From Pelagibius sp050330205 (GTDB lineage: Bacteria > Pseudomonadota > Alphaproteobacteria > Kiloniellales > Kiloniellaceae), in the NCBI GenBank assembly GCA_050330205.1, contig JBHJOA010000027.1, positions 18,175 through 82,174 of the forward strand: DNA of 64,000 nucleotides, written 5' to 3'. The translations under genes and the position numbers were made by a program. Of this stretch, positions 47,969 to 55,973 are shown piece by piece; positions within the stretch are counted from its first letter, which is position 1; the number at the start of each line of letters is the position of its first letter. The notes beneath the pieces were generated by a model. The model had not been told where the DNA came from and made no database searches. It worked only from the letters and a program-made list of their open reading frames with translations.

Positions 47969-49228
47969 CTAATGCAACTCTGGCCGCGGGCCGGCGCCGC
48001 GCTCGTCGATGACGCGGCCCTGGCAGAAGCGCTCCAGCGTGAAGGCGGCGTTGAGGGCGTGCGGCGCGTCGTTGGCGATGGTGGAGGCGAAGCACCAGCC
48101 GGAGGCCGGGGTCGCCTTGAAGCCGCCGTAGCACCAGCCGGCGTTGACGTAGAGGCCGGGGATCGGTCCCTTGCAGATGATCGGGCTGCCGTCCATCGAC
48201 ATGTCCATGATGCCGCCCCAGGAGCGCAGCAGGCGCAGGCGGGCGAGGTTGGGGAACATGGTGACGGCGGCGGCGACGACATGCTTGACCACCGGCAGGT
48301 TGCCGCGCTGGGCGTAGGAGTTGTAGCCGTCGATGTCGCCGCCGAACACCAGGCTGCCCTTGTCGGACTGCGAGATGTAGAGGTGTCCGGCGCCGAAGGT
48401 GACCACCGAATCGATGAGCGGCTTGATCGATTCGGAAACGAAGGCCTGCAGGACGTGGCTCTCGATGGGCAGGTTGTTGAGGCCCGCCTTCTGCAGCACC
48501 ACGGAGGAGTTGCCGGCGACGGCGACGCCCACCTTGCCGGCGCGAATGGTGCCGCGCGAGGTCTCGACGCCGACGATGGCGCCGTTCTCGCGCAGGAAGC
48601 CGGTGACCTCGCAGTTCTCGATGAGGTCGACGCCCTGGCGGTCGGCGCCGTAGGCGTAGCCCCAGGCGACGGCGTCGTGGCGCGCGGTGCCGCCGCGCGG
48701 CTGCAGGAGGCCGCCCTCGACGGGAAAGCGTGTGCCGCGGGACATGTCGAGGCCCGGCACGAACTTCGCCACCTGGTCGCGGTCGAGCAGCTCGGCGTCG
48801 AAGCCGGCAAGCCGCATGGCGTTGCCGCGCCGCGCGTAGCTGTCCATCTGGCCCGGCGTATGGGCGAGGTTGAGGACGCCGCGCTGGGAGAACATGACGT
48901 TGTAGTTCAGGTCCCGCGACAGCCCCTCCCAGAGCTTCATGGAGTGCTCGTAGAAATGGGTGTTGGCCGGCAGCAGGTAGTTGGAGCGCACGATGGTGGT
49001 GTTGCGCCCGATGTTGCCGCTGCCGAGCCAGCCCTTCTCCAGCACCGCGACATTCGTGATGCCGTGATTCTTGGCGAGGTAGTAGGCGGTCGAGAGCCCG
49101 TGCCCGCCGCCGCCGACGATGACGACGTCGTAAGCCGGCTTCGGCGCCGGCGAGCGCCACACGCGCTCCCACTTCTTGTTGCCGGTGATGGCGTTGGAGA
49201 GCAGGGAGAAGGCGGAGTAACGGGCCAT
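47969..49228 (-). CDS. soxB: sarcosine oxidase beta subunit
   Basis: A 419-aa FAD/FMN subunit. DVVIVGGGGHGLSTAYYLAK is the dinucleotide motif, and GSGNIGRNTTIVRSNYLLP, FSQRGVLNLAHT, PIESHVLQAFV and GGIMDMSMDGSPII are typical of SoxB. The C-terminal HALNAAFTLERF, GAGPRPELH is normal. ATG 49228 begins the usual MARYSAFSLLSNAI. It heads soxBDAG. A 54-bp sequence 131 bp upstream is also present, inverted, upstream of a second SoxB-like gene at 50922. Confidence 0.94.
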   Translation of the reverse strand: MARYSAFSLLSNAITGNKKWERVWRSPAPKPAYDVVIVGGGGHGLSTAYYLAKNHGITNVAVLEKGWLGSGNIGRNTTIVRSNYLLPANTHFYEHSMKLWEGLSRDLNYNVMFSQRGVLNLAHTPGQMDSYARRGNAMRLAGFDAELLDRDQVAKFVPGLDMSRGTRFPVEGGLLQPRGGTARHDAVAWGYAYGADRQGVDLIENCEVTGFLRENGAIVGVETSRGTIRAGKVGVAVAGNSSVVLQKAGLNNLPIESHVLQAFVSESIKPLIDSVVTFGAGHLYISQSDKGSLVFGGDIDGYNSYAQRGNLPVVKHVVAAAVTMFPNLARLRLLRSWGGIMDMSMDGSPIICKGPIPGLYVNAGWCYGGFKATPASGWCFASTIANDAPHALNAAFTLERFCQGRVIDERGAGPRPELH

Positions 49229-49358
49229 GAGGGAGTCCTGAGGATGAGGGCCGCGGCCATTAGGGCGCGGGCCGTCGCCGGCGTCCAGGGGCAGGCGGCA
49301 CCATTGGGATATTCGATCCGGGCAATCGGCGGGGGCGATGGAGTGCCCCACAACTGTT

Positions 49359-49412
49359 CGGCGGGCGCGATGGAGTGGGAAAACAGGCGAACGAAGGTCG
49401 GATTGGGGCTAG
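49359..49412. repeat. 54-bp perfect inverted repeat, left copy
   Basis: Identical as a reverse complement to 50780-50833 over all 54 bases. It starts CGGCGGGCGCGATGGAGTGG and ends GGTCGGATTGGGGCTAG. It lies upstream of soxB. A related copy of its first part, CGGCGGGGGCGATGGAGTG, lies 31 bp to the left (49328-49346). Confidence 0.9.
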
Positions 49413-49451
49413 TATGTGAGGGGGTGCCGCAGGAGCAGGAGGTCGAGCCGA

Positions 49452-49937
49452 ATGGTAAGCTCAGAAGAGATGCAGGCTCTGCTCGACCGGATTGACGGCA
49501 CCGGGTCGGAGGACGATCGCGCGGCACGGAAAGCGCTAGTGGCGCTAGATCTTGGCGTGGAACTGCCGAAACATCTCCTGCCGAAGTACAGGAGGGAGAG
49601 AAAGCTGGACGCTCGCATCGAATGCCTCCGTCTTTCTATTCGCTACTCGCAGGAGTCGGAAGAAGCCTTCCAAATGGCAATTGAAGCTCTCGGCGACCGC
49701 TCCGCCACTGTTGTCCACCTTGCCTGCGTTCTTCTTTCCTTCAGCTTGCGCAAAGATGCCTTGCCGGCCCTGCGAATACTGGAAGCTACGGGAAAGACGG
49801 AGAACCGCCGCGACTACGCCCGCCGCGCGATCGATGCTGTCGAGCACGAGAATCCGCATTACTACCTGGATACGAAGCATACCGGAAAAGCGTTCCTTAC
49901 AGTTGGACCGGACCGCTGGCCCTTGGGAAGGGAATGA
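49452..49937 (+). CDS. hypothetical protein inside the inverted-repeat island
   Basis: A 161-aa soluble, helix-rich protein with possible HEAT-like helices (RIECLRLSIRYSQESEEAF, TVVHLACVLLSFSLRKDALP, ALRILEATGKTENRRDYARR; each cited in part). It has no signal or membrane segment. The composition is plainly less GC-rich than the flanking genes, suggesting separate origin. A GCAGGAGG ribosome-binding site lies 9 nt before ATG 49452. No family is recognised; small helical orphans beside immunity-like genes are sometimes immunity proteins themselves. Confidence 0.65.
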   Translation: MVSSEEMQALLDRIDGTGSEDDRAARKALVALDLGVELPKHLLPKYRRERKLDARIECLRLSIRYSQESEEAFQMAIEALGDRSATVVHLACVLLSFSLRKDALPALRILEATGKTENRRDYARRAIDAVEHENPHYYLDTKHTGKAFLTVGPDRWPLGRE

Positions 49938-49960
49938 TGCCAGCGCCCGCCATTACCCCC

Positions 49961-50216
49961 ACCCTCGCACTTGTTGCGAGGGTCCAGGGCAAGCGACGGA
50001 GCGGTGGCCCTGGATGCTCGGAACAAGTCCGAGCATGACAGTAGAGAATTTGGCCAAGTCGCTGCCTTCATGCCCAACAACTCCGCCAAACACTCAGCTG
50101 TCATCCCGGCACTTGTTGCCGGGATCCATTGCCCTGGCCGTATCAAAGGCGTGAAACAGGGCGAGCCCTGTCGCATTTTGCTGGCTCCACTGGGTCCCGG
50201 GATCAAGTCCCGGGAC
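49961..50216. repeat. cluster of four REP-type hairpins
   Basis: Four perfect hairpins with a 9-bp stem and 5-nt loop lie at 49961-49983 (ACCCTCGCA stem), 50014-50036 (ATGCTCGGA), 50103-50125 (ATCCCGGCA) and 50194-50216 (GTCCCGGGA). Loops alternate cttgt, acaag, cttgt, tcaag, so the units are in alternating orientation, as in BIMEs. They occupy the 330-bp gene-free gap between the two island genes. Confidence 0.8.
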
Positions 50217-50267
50217 GACAGCGTGGGACTCGGCAGCAGCGGCAATGCCATGAAGCCTTGAGAATTC

Positions 50268-50744
50268 TCAGCTAGCTAGCGCCAAGGCTTCTCGGACCTT
50301 CGCGCCGACTTCATCGCTAGGACCGAGGGGGAGTGCTAGCTTTTGGTTTACCTTCTCGACAAAGCCAGCTTTCGGCCCGCGATTTTCATATGGAACGAGG
50401 ATGATTTCCTGTTCCTGCTGCCGTGCGGCTGCCAAAATCGTGTTGTAGGAAAAGGCCCTCCATGATCTTACACCGGCGGCTCTGTGCAGCGGCGAAGCAA
50501 TCTTGCGCAGCTCGGATTGGAGCGGATGGGGCACCGATTCCTCAGAACGCTCAAGAGCGGCAAGGACGGCTGCTCCAAGCTCGCTGTTTGACGCATCCAT
50601 GGGCAGGATGAAAAGCGGCTCGATGGCGATCCAAACACCAACGGTGGTTTTCGACTGCGAGTGCACGATGATGCGATCTTCGCGACGGAAGATCTGGGCG
50701 GACGGCTCCTTGGCCTTTCGTGCCTGATCAGTGGTCACCATCAT
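50268..50744 (-). CDS. CdiI-like immunity protein (DUF1436-type), orphan
   Basis: A 158-aa soluble protein. The pattern GVWIAIEPLFILPMDAS, ELGAAVLAALERS, PHPLQSEL, AAGVRSWRAF and LPLGPSDEVGAKVREALA resembles the DUF1436 family, which includes immunity proteins of contact-dependent growth inhibition. These neutralise a specific CdiA toxin tip. No toxin, CdiA or CdiB gene is nearby, so it would be an orphan. The identification rests on remembered family patterns. It sits inside the 54-bp inverted-repeat island and runs opposite to the other island gene. Confidence 0.5.
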   Translation of the reverse strand: MMVTTDQARKAKEPSAQIFRREDRIIVHSQSKTTVGVWIAIEPLFILPMDASNSELGAAVLAALERSEESVPHPLQSELRKIASPLHRAAGVRSWRAFSYNTILAAARQQEQEIILVPYENRGPKAGFVEKVNQKLALPLGPSDEVGAKVREALALAS

Positions 50745-50779
50745 GTGATCTCTCAGAACCCTGCTACTCTCCAGCTATC

Positions 50780-50833
50780 CTAGCCCCAATCCGACCTTCG
50801 TTCGCCTGTTTTCCCACTCCATCGCGCCCGCCG
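50780..50833. repeat. 54-bp perfect inverted repeat, right copy
   Basis: The reverse complement of 49359-49412 with no mismatch. It lies 88 bp upstream of the SoxB-like gene at 50922, so each copy has the same orientation relative to the flanking SoxB-type gene. Flanking bases beyond the 54 do not match. Confidence 0.9.
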
Positions 50834-50921
50834 ATAGGGCGCAATCGATCTGCCTGATGATCTCCGCGCGGGCCGCGAGGCGCCCTAGGCTGCGCGAAAC
50901 TGTATCCTCCGGAGGAGTTCC

Positions 50922-52268
50922 ATGGCTTTCCCCGACCGCAGCCGCATCGTCGTCATCGGCGCCGGCATCCACGGCCTTTCCACCGCCTGGCATCTGGCCG
51001 AGGCGCTGCAGGCCCGCGGCAAGGGCGGCGGCAAGGACGTCCTGGTCATCGACAAGGGCGGCATCGCCGCCGGGGCCAGCGGTATCGCCTGCGGCGTCGT
51101 GCGCAACAACTACTTCCAGCCGGCCATGCGCGAGCTGATGGCGCACTCGGTGGCAGTCTGGGAGAGCGACCCCGAGGCCTTCAGCTATCACCCCGTCGGC
51201 TACATGCAGATCAGCCCGGAGGTGATGCGCGCGGACGTCGCCTCGATCTACGCCCAGCAGCGGGAGATCGGCTACGAGTCGACCTTCATCGAGGGCGCGA
51301 GGGAAAGCGACCTCTACATGAAGGGGCTCTACGACGACTGGCAGGCCAAGGGCATCACCTCGGTGCTGCACGAGAAGAAGGGCGGCTACGCCAACAACAC
51401 GGCGGCAATCTATGGCCTGGCCGGCAAGGCCGAGGCACTGGGCGTGCGCATCCTCACCGGCGTCACCGTGACCGGCTTCGAGTTCGGCCACAATTCGGAG
51501 GCCGTCGCCGCCGTCGAGACCGACAAGGGGCGCATCGCCTGCGACCAGGTGGTGATCGGCACGGGTCCCTGGGTGCGCGACTTCTGGGACATGCTGGAGC
51601 TGCCGAAGAGCCTCACCGTGAAGGGGCGCGACGGCACGCTGCACGAAGACGTGCCGATGTGGCGTTACTGGCAGCTGGAGGAGGGCGTGCTGGGGGTCGA
51701 GCCGGGCTACCTCACCACCAACGACGGCAGAATGCCGCCGGTCATGCACGTCGATACCGACGCGCCGCTCTTGAGCGACGTCGACGGCTCGCTGATCACC
51801 GACCGGCTCTGGGGCATCTACTACAAGCCGGACTTCCACTTCAACGGCGTGCAGGGCGGCGCCTCGCCCTACGAGGTGACCACGCCGGTGGACGAGGTGG
51901 CCATCGACCCCTACGGGCCCGCCTCGCCGGAGTTCGTGTCCTCGCCGGACTTCGCGCACATGTGGTGCTCGGCGCTGGCCCACTGCCATAAGCGATTCGA
52001 GGGCAAGCAGGGCCTCTACAAGAAGGAGCCCTCGGGCGGCATCGGCTGCTTCACGCCGGACTCCTTTCCGGTTTTCGACCGTTTCCGCGAGAACGCCTAC
52101 GTCGTCGCCGACTCCAACCACGGCTACAAGATGATCGGCGTCGGCAAGCTGGTGGCCGAGGAGATGCTGAACGGCGCGACACCGGAACTGCTGAAGCCCT
52201 TCCGCTTCGCCCGCTACGCCGAGGGCGACCTCCACCCGGTCTCCCACAGCCCCTTCCCGTGGAGCTGA
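50922..52268 (+). CDS. FAD-dependent oxidoreductase, SoxB/DadA-like
   Basis: A 448-aa amine or amino-acid oxidase-type flavoprotein. RIVVIGAGIHGLSTAWHLAE is the FAD motif, followed by GGIAAGASGIACGVVRNNYFQP, and GGIGCFTPDSFPVFD and DSNHGYKMIGVGKLVAEEML near the C-terminus (cited in part). It is related to, but clearly different from, soxB at 47969, with no soxD/A/G partners, so it probably acts alone on an N-methylated or secondary amine. A GGAGGAG ribosome-binding site precedes the ATG. It shares the 54-bp upstream sequence with soxB. Confidence 0.85.
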   Translation: MAFPDRSRIVVIGAGIHGLSTAWHLAEALQARGKGGGKDVLVIDKGGIAAGASGIACGVVRNNYFQPAMRELMAHSVAVWESDPEAFSYHPVGYMQISPEVMRADVASIYAQQREIGYESTFIEGARESDLYMKGLYDDWQAKGITSVLHEKKGGYANNTAAIYGLAGKAEALGVRILTGVTVTGFEFGHNSEAVAAVETDKGRIACDQVVIGTGPWVRDFWDMLELPKSLTVKGRDGTLHEDVPMWRYWQLEEGVLGVEPGYLTTNDGRMPPVMHVDTDAPLLSDVDGSLITDRLWGIYYKPDFHFNGVQGGASPYEVTTPVDEVAIDPYGPASPEFVSSPDFAHMWCSALAHCHKRFEGKQGLYKKEPSGGIGCFTPDSFPVFDRFRENAYVVADSNHGYKMIGVGKLVAEEMLNGATPELLKPFRFARYAEGDLHPVSHSPFPWS

Positions 52269-52280
52269 CCGGGCAGGTCG

Positions 52281-52838
52281 TCAGGGAATCGCTTCGACGG
52301 GGATGTACTCGACCTCCGCCTCCTGGACCGCCTGGGGCTGGTCGCTGGGAACCCAACCGAAGACGCTCATGGCGAGCACGCCGGTGACCGCCGCGTCGGC
52401 CCCGTCGGCCAGTGGCAGCACGACGCGCTCGCCGATGGCGGTGCGCTCGGCGCCCAGGTAGATCATGCCCTTCATGCAGCAGACAGAGCGCTCGGCGACC
52501 ACCGGGGTCCAGCGGTCCTCGACGAAACGGGCGCCTTCCGGCGACATGAGGTCTCGGAACGTCAGGCCCTTCAAGTTGCCGCGCCCGAACACGCCGGAAG
52601 GCTCGGCGCCGGCCAGGCGATAGCGGAAGCCGTCGGCGGGATCGTAGTCGAGCAGGGAGAGTCGCGCGAGGGCCCAGTCGATCTCGATAGGATCGATGTC
52701 GGAGCGCGACGGCATCGGCCGGCCGCCGCGCTTGCCGCGCCAATAGTCGATCAGCCTCAGCAGGTCGGATTCGCCGATCAACCTGGAAAGGACAGTGCCT
52801 TCGGAGCCAGCCATCGTCCGTGCCTTTTGCGGTTCCAT
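52281..52838 (-). CDS. PAS_5-type domain protein, paralogue A
   Basis: A 185-aa single-domain protein. LRLIDYWRGKRGGRPMPSRSDIDPIEI (cited in part: YWRGKRGGRPMPSRSDIDP), LLDYDPADGFRYRLAG and GRGNLKGLTFRDL are the PAS_5 signature found across alphaproteobacteria. Members are usually uncharacterised and lack an output domain. AAGG lies about 8 nt before the start at 52838. A second copy of the family lies 240 bp upstream at 53081-53638 in the same orientation. Confidence 0.82.
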   Translation of the reverse strand: MEPQKARTMAGSEGTVLSRLIGESDLLRLIDYWRGKRGGRPMPSRSDIDPIEIDWALARLSLLDYDPADGFRYRLAGAEPSGVFGRGNLKGLTFRDLMSPEGARFVEDRWTPVVAERSVCCMKGMIYLGAERTAIGERVVLPLADGADAAVTGVLAMSVFGWVPSDQPQAVQEAEVEYIPVEAIP

Positions 52839-53080
52839 CGAACGCCTTTTATCCTCGCTGCATCAAAGCGAAACCGCGCCGGCTACTGCCAGCGATCCGG
52901 TCTAGTCACTTTGTCCGGCAATCTGTCCAATCGGATTATCCCCGGGGCGACGATAGTGGCGGGCGGCAGTCGAGATCAAGGGCGAAACCCACGAAGATGT
53001 GCACGCGAAAGGCGACCGGCGGCATCGGGGACGCTGAACCGGCGACCGCAAAGGTAGCGGCGGACTTGCTTGCCGGCGCG

Positions 53081-53638
53081 TCACGGAATGTCGGCGACGG
53101 GGATGTATCTGGGCTCGGCGTGGATGACTTCGGCGGGAACGCAGAGTATCTCCGAATGCACCACCGTCATGCCGAGCACGCCGTTGACGGCGCCGCTGTT
53201 GCCGTCGGCCAGCGGCAGGAAGAGCCTCTCGCCGATCGGCAGGCGGTCCGCCCGCAGATAGATCATGCCGCGCATGCCCATGATGCAGCGCTTCTCGATG
53301 ACACGCAGGAAAATCGCCTCGACAGTATCGACCCGCTCCGATGGCAGGATGTCGCCGAGACGCAGCCCCTTCAGATTGCCGCGTCCGAAAAGGCCGGCGA
53401 TCTCGTCCCCGGCCAGTCGGTAGACAAGGCCTCCCACCGGATCGTAGTCCAGCAGGAAGATGCGTGAGAGGGCCCAGTCGATTTTGGTGGGATCGATGTC
53501 GGTCCGGGTGGGCATGGGACGGCCGCGCCGCAGATCGCGCCAGTACGCGAACAGCCGGCGAAGGTCCGGATCGCTGACGAGAGTCTCGACCGCGGAGTGC
53601 TCAGCCTCGGATGGCGCCTTCTGCCCCACTTCAGGCAC
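53081..53638 (-). CDS. PAS_5-type domain protein, paralogue B
   Basis: A 185-aa protein of exactly the same length as its neighbour, sharing FAYWRDLRRGRPMPTRTDIDP-type (cited in part: RGRPMPTRTDIDP), WALSRIFLLDYDP, YRLAGDEIAGLFGRGNLKGL and GERLFLPLADG. The pair is therefore a tandem duplication that has diverged. The C-terminal ends (EYIPVEAIP and RYIPVADIP) also match. No output domain is present; a sensory or scaffolding role is a guess. Confidence 0.82.
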   Translation of the reverse strand: MPEVGQKAPSEAEHSAVETLVSDPDLRRLFAYWRDLRRGRPMPTRTDIDPTKIDWALSRIFLLDYDPVGGLVYRLAGDEIAGLFGRGNLKGLRLGDILPSERVDTVEAIFLRVIEKRCIMGMRGMIYLRADRLPIGERLFLPLADGNSGAVNGVLGMTVVHSEILCVPAEVIHAEPRYIPVADIP

Positions 53639-53748
53639 TCCGATCAGCAGGTTTTCAGCTTGGGTAGCTGCGAAGAGGATAGGAGCCGCGCGGTCGCTCG
53701 ATCAAGGGGGAAGGGTTGCCTGAATTGCACGCCCAAGGCGCACGGCCT

Positions 53749-53937
53749 TCACTCCTCCGGGACTTCGTAGGTAATCAGCAGAGCCCAGACCGCGTAGCCG
53801 GTGACGGCGACCGCGACCACGGTCCACAGCTCGCTCCCGCCGAAGGCCTCGAGGCCCAGCCAGAGAACGCAGACAGCGACCACGGCGACGCGGCGGTAGA
53901 GCGGGGCGAACCAGGGGTGGCGGTTGGTCGGGGTCAT
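53749..53937 (-). CDS. small membrane protein
   Basis: A 62-aa protein with two predicted membrane helices (VAVVAVCVLWLGLEAF and LWTVVAVAVTGYAVWALL) and short polar ends (MTPTNRHPW, EVPEE). Length and layout match small inner-membrane proteins of unknown role. The family is not named with certainty. Confidence 0.6.
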   Translation of the reverse strand: MTPTNRHPWFAPLYRRVAVVAVCVLWLGLEAFGGSELWTVVAVAVTGYAVWALLITYEVPEE

Positions 53938-54191
53938 CGCTTTCCTGTCGTTGGCCAGTCATTGCCCTGTCATTGCGAGGGAGAGGCAGTCTAGCGCCTG
54001 CGTCCGCCAAGGCCAGCGTCGTGCGGAGCGCAGCCGCGCAGCTCTGCCCCGAATTTGCCCCCGCCAGAGCCGGGAACCGGGGAATAACTCGATACGTTGA
54101 AGGGTCTCTCCTCCAGGAGGCCCAGCAATGCAACAATTCCACCTCAGATATTTACCATCGTCGGCCGGCGGGCACACCGGCGGGCGGTGCC

Positions 54192-55595
54192 ATGCATAGC
54201 CGTACGCCGGCCGACGACCTGCCGCAGCACACCGCGCCGCGGTCGAGCCTCCTCGAACGGCTGAGCTTCGTCGGCTTCATCGGCGCGCTGGTGTTCCTGA
54301 GCTTTCTCGGCGGCACTTTCGTGATGTTCGCCAGGGCCTTTCCGGCCGGGCCGCTGAACGACGCCTACCGCGCCGGCGAGGCCTACTACTACAAGATCAA
54401 GCAGTCGCAGAACCCACTGACCTCCGATTTCTGGCAGCCGGAGCGGACCCCCGGGACCGGCGTGACGGTGCGGGAGCCCGAGGCCTTCCCCGGCTATACC
54501 CTCTACACTTCCGGCCACGGCAGCGAGGCGCTGCTGATCGACCTCGACGGCAACCCCGTGCACCGCTGGTCGCTGCCGTTCAGCGAGATCTGGGATCCGG
54601 AGCGCTCGCCGGTCGGGAATCCGGTGAAGGATTCCTTCTTCTATTGGCGCAAGGCGATGCTGCTGCCCAACGGCGACCTGCTGGCGATCTTCGTGGCCAC
54701 CGGCGACACGCCCTGGGGCTACGGCATCGTGAAGCTCGACAAGAACTCGCGCGTTCTCTGGAGCTACCTCGAGCAGACCCATCACGACATGGCCATCGCC
54801 GCCGACGGGCGCGTCTACGCGCTGACCCACGAGATGCGGCGCACCACCTACGAGAAGCACCCGCAGCTGACGGTCCCCCGCCTCGACGACTTCCTCGTCG
54901 TGCTGTCTCCCGAGGGCGAGGAACTGCAGAAAGTCTCGATCCTCGACGCGCTGGCGGAGTCCGACTACGAGTGGCTGCTGAACCGCGTCGCCTGGTACAA
55001 CAAGCACGACTTCATCCACACCAACACTGTCGAACTGATCGATGCGGAGAAGGCCGCGGTGCTGCCCTTCGCCTCGGAGGGGCAGGTGATGCTGTCGTTC
55101 CGCGATATCGACACCATCGCCGTGCTGGACCTCGACTCGGAACGCATCGTCTGGGCCCTGCGCGGCGGCTGGATCGCGCAGCACGACCCGGACGTGCTGC
55201 CGAACGGCAACATCCTGCTCTACGACAACCTCGGCCACTTCGGCGAAGGCGGGCGCACGCGCATCCTCGAGATCGACCCGATGACCGGCGGCGAGGTCTG
55301 GAGCTATACCGGCGACGCCGAGCAGCCTTTCTTCAGCGAGGCGCGCGGGGCGCAGGAACGCCAGCCCAACGGCAACACCCTGATCACCGAGACGGCCGGC
55401 GGCCGCATCTTCGAGGTGACCCGCGACGGCCGCATCGTGTGGGAGTTCATCAACCCCCTGCGCGCCGAACACCCTGAGACCGGCGAGACGATCGTCCCCA
55501 TCGTCTCCTGGGCCCAGCGCATCGCGCCGCAGGCGCTGGAACCGGATTTCCGCGACGAACTGGCGGCGCGGCACAACGACGGGAGCAGTTCATGA
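54192..55595 (+). CDS. arylsulfotransferase-like (ASST) family protein, membrane-anchored
   Basis: A 467-aa protein with one N-terminal membrane anchor (about 28-48; LSFVGFIGALVFLSFLGG) and a large extracytoplasmic beta-propeller. Repeated DG-rich blades are visible: LIDLDGNPVHRWSL, MLLPNGDLLAIF, AIAADGRVYAL, VLPNGNILLYDN and RQPNGNTLITE. This matches the arylsulfotransferase family, which transfers sulfate between phenolic compounds in the periplasm. The conserved HD of AQHDPDVLPNG may be functional, but catalytic identity is not proven. ATG 54192 is chosen to give a sensible anchor. It overlaps the next gene by 4 bp. Confidence 0.75.
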   Translation: MHSRTPADDLPQHTAPRSSLLERLSFVGFIGALVFLSFLGGTFVMFARAFPAGPLNDAYRAGEAYYYKIKQSQNPLTSDFWQPERTPGTGVTVREPEAFPGYTLYTSGHGSEALLIDLDGNPVHRWSLPFSEIWDPERSPVGNPVKDSFFYWRKAMLLPNGDLLAIFVATGDTPWGYGIVKLDKNSRVLWSYLEQTHHDMAIAADGRVYALTHEMRRTTYEKHPQLTVPRLDDFLVVLSPEGEELQKVSILDALAESDYEWLLNRVAWYNKHDFIHTNTVELIDAEKAAVLPFASEGQVMLSFRDIDTIAVLDLDSERIVWALRGGWIAQHDPDVLPNGNILLYDNLGHFGEGGRTRILEIDPMTGGEVWSYTGDAEQPFFSEARGAQERQPNGNTLITETAGGRIFEVTRDGRIVWEFINPLRAEHPETGETIVPIVSWAQRIAPQALEPDFRDELAARHNDGSSS

Positions 55596-55894
55596 GTGTA
55601 AAGAGATGGATGACCGCGGCCGCCGCCATGACGGCCGCCGGACTTGCCTTTGGCGCCGGCCCTGCGCTGGCCTACATCGGCCCCGGCGCCGGACTATCGC
55701 TGCTGGGCGCGCTCTGGGGAGTCGCCGCGGCGGTGCTGGCCGCGTTCCTGTTCCTGCTGCTGTGGCCGTTGCGCCGGCTAATGCGCCGCCGCAACCCGTC
55801 GACGCGCAGTCGCGCCGCGCGGGAGGCCTCGCCGCAGATGGCCGCCGACAGGCCGGCCCCGCCGGAAGGCGTCGGACAGAGACAGCATCGCTGA
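55592..55894 (+). CDS. small exported/membrane protein with YIGPGAG motif
   Basis: A 100-aa protein with a signal-like N-terminus (about 8-27) then AYIGPGAGLSLLGALWG and a membrane helix (about 38-60). A strongly basic cytoplasmic stretch, RRLMRRRNPSTRSR, follows. Its ATG overlaps the stop of the ASST-like gene, so the two are co-translated. The YIGPGAG start of the mature part recurs in small proteins I associate with extracytoplasmic transferase genes. Function is unknown. Confidence 0.7.
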   Translation: MSVKRWMTAAAAMTAAGLAFGAGPALAYIGPGAGLSLLGALWGVAAAVLAAFLFLLLWPLRRLMRRRNPSTRSRAAREASPQMAADRPAPPEGVGQRQHR

Positions 55895-55973
55895 TCCAGC
55901 GTCGCCGGTTTCTGGCCTCCGCTTCTTTCTGGCCTCAGCTTCGATTCCACCCGCCATCGTATTCCGGGACCGC

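Noticed and set aside
49961..50216. A CRISPR array
   Set aside because: The repeats are hairpins of differing sequence in alternating orientation with uneven spacing (53-91 bp between centres) and there are no cas genes. They fit REP/BIME elements.
49359..50833. A classical insertion sequence
   Set aside because: No transposase-like ORF is present between the arms, and no matching target duplication is visible outside them.
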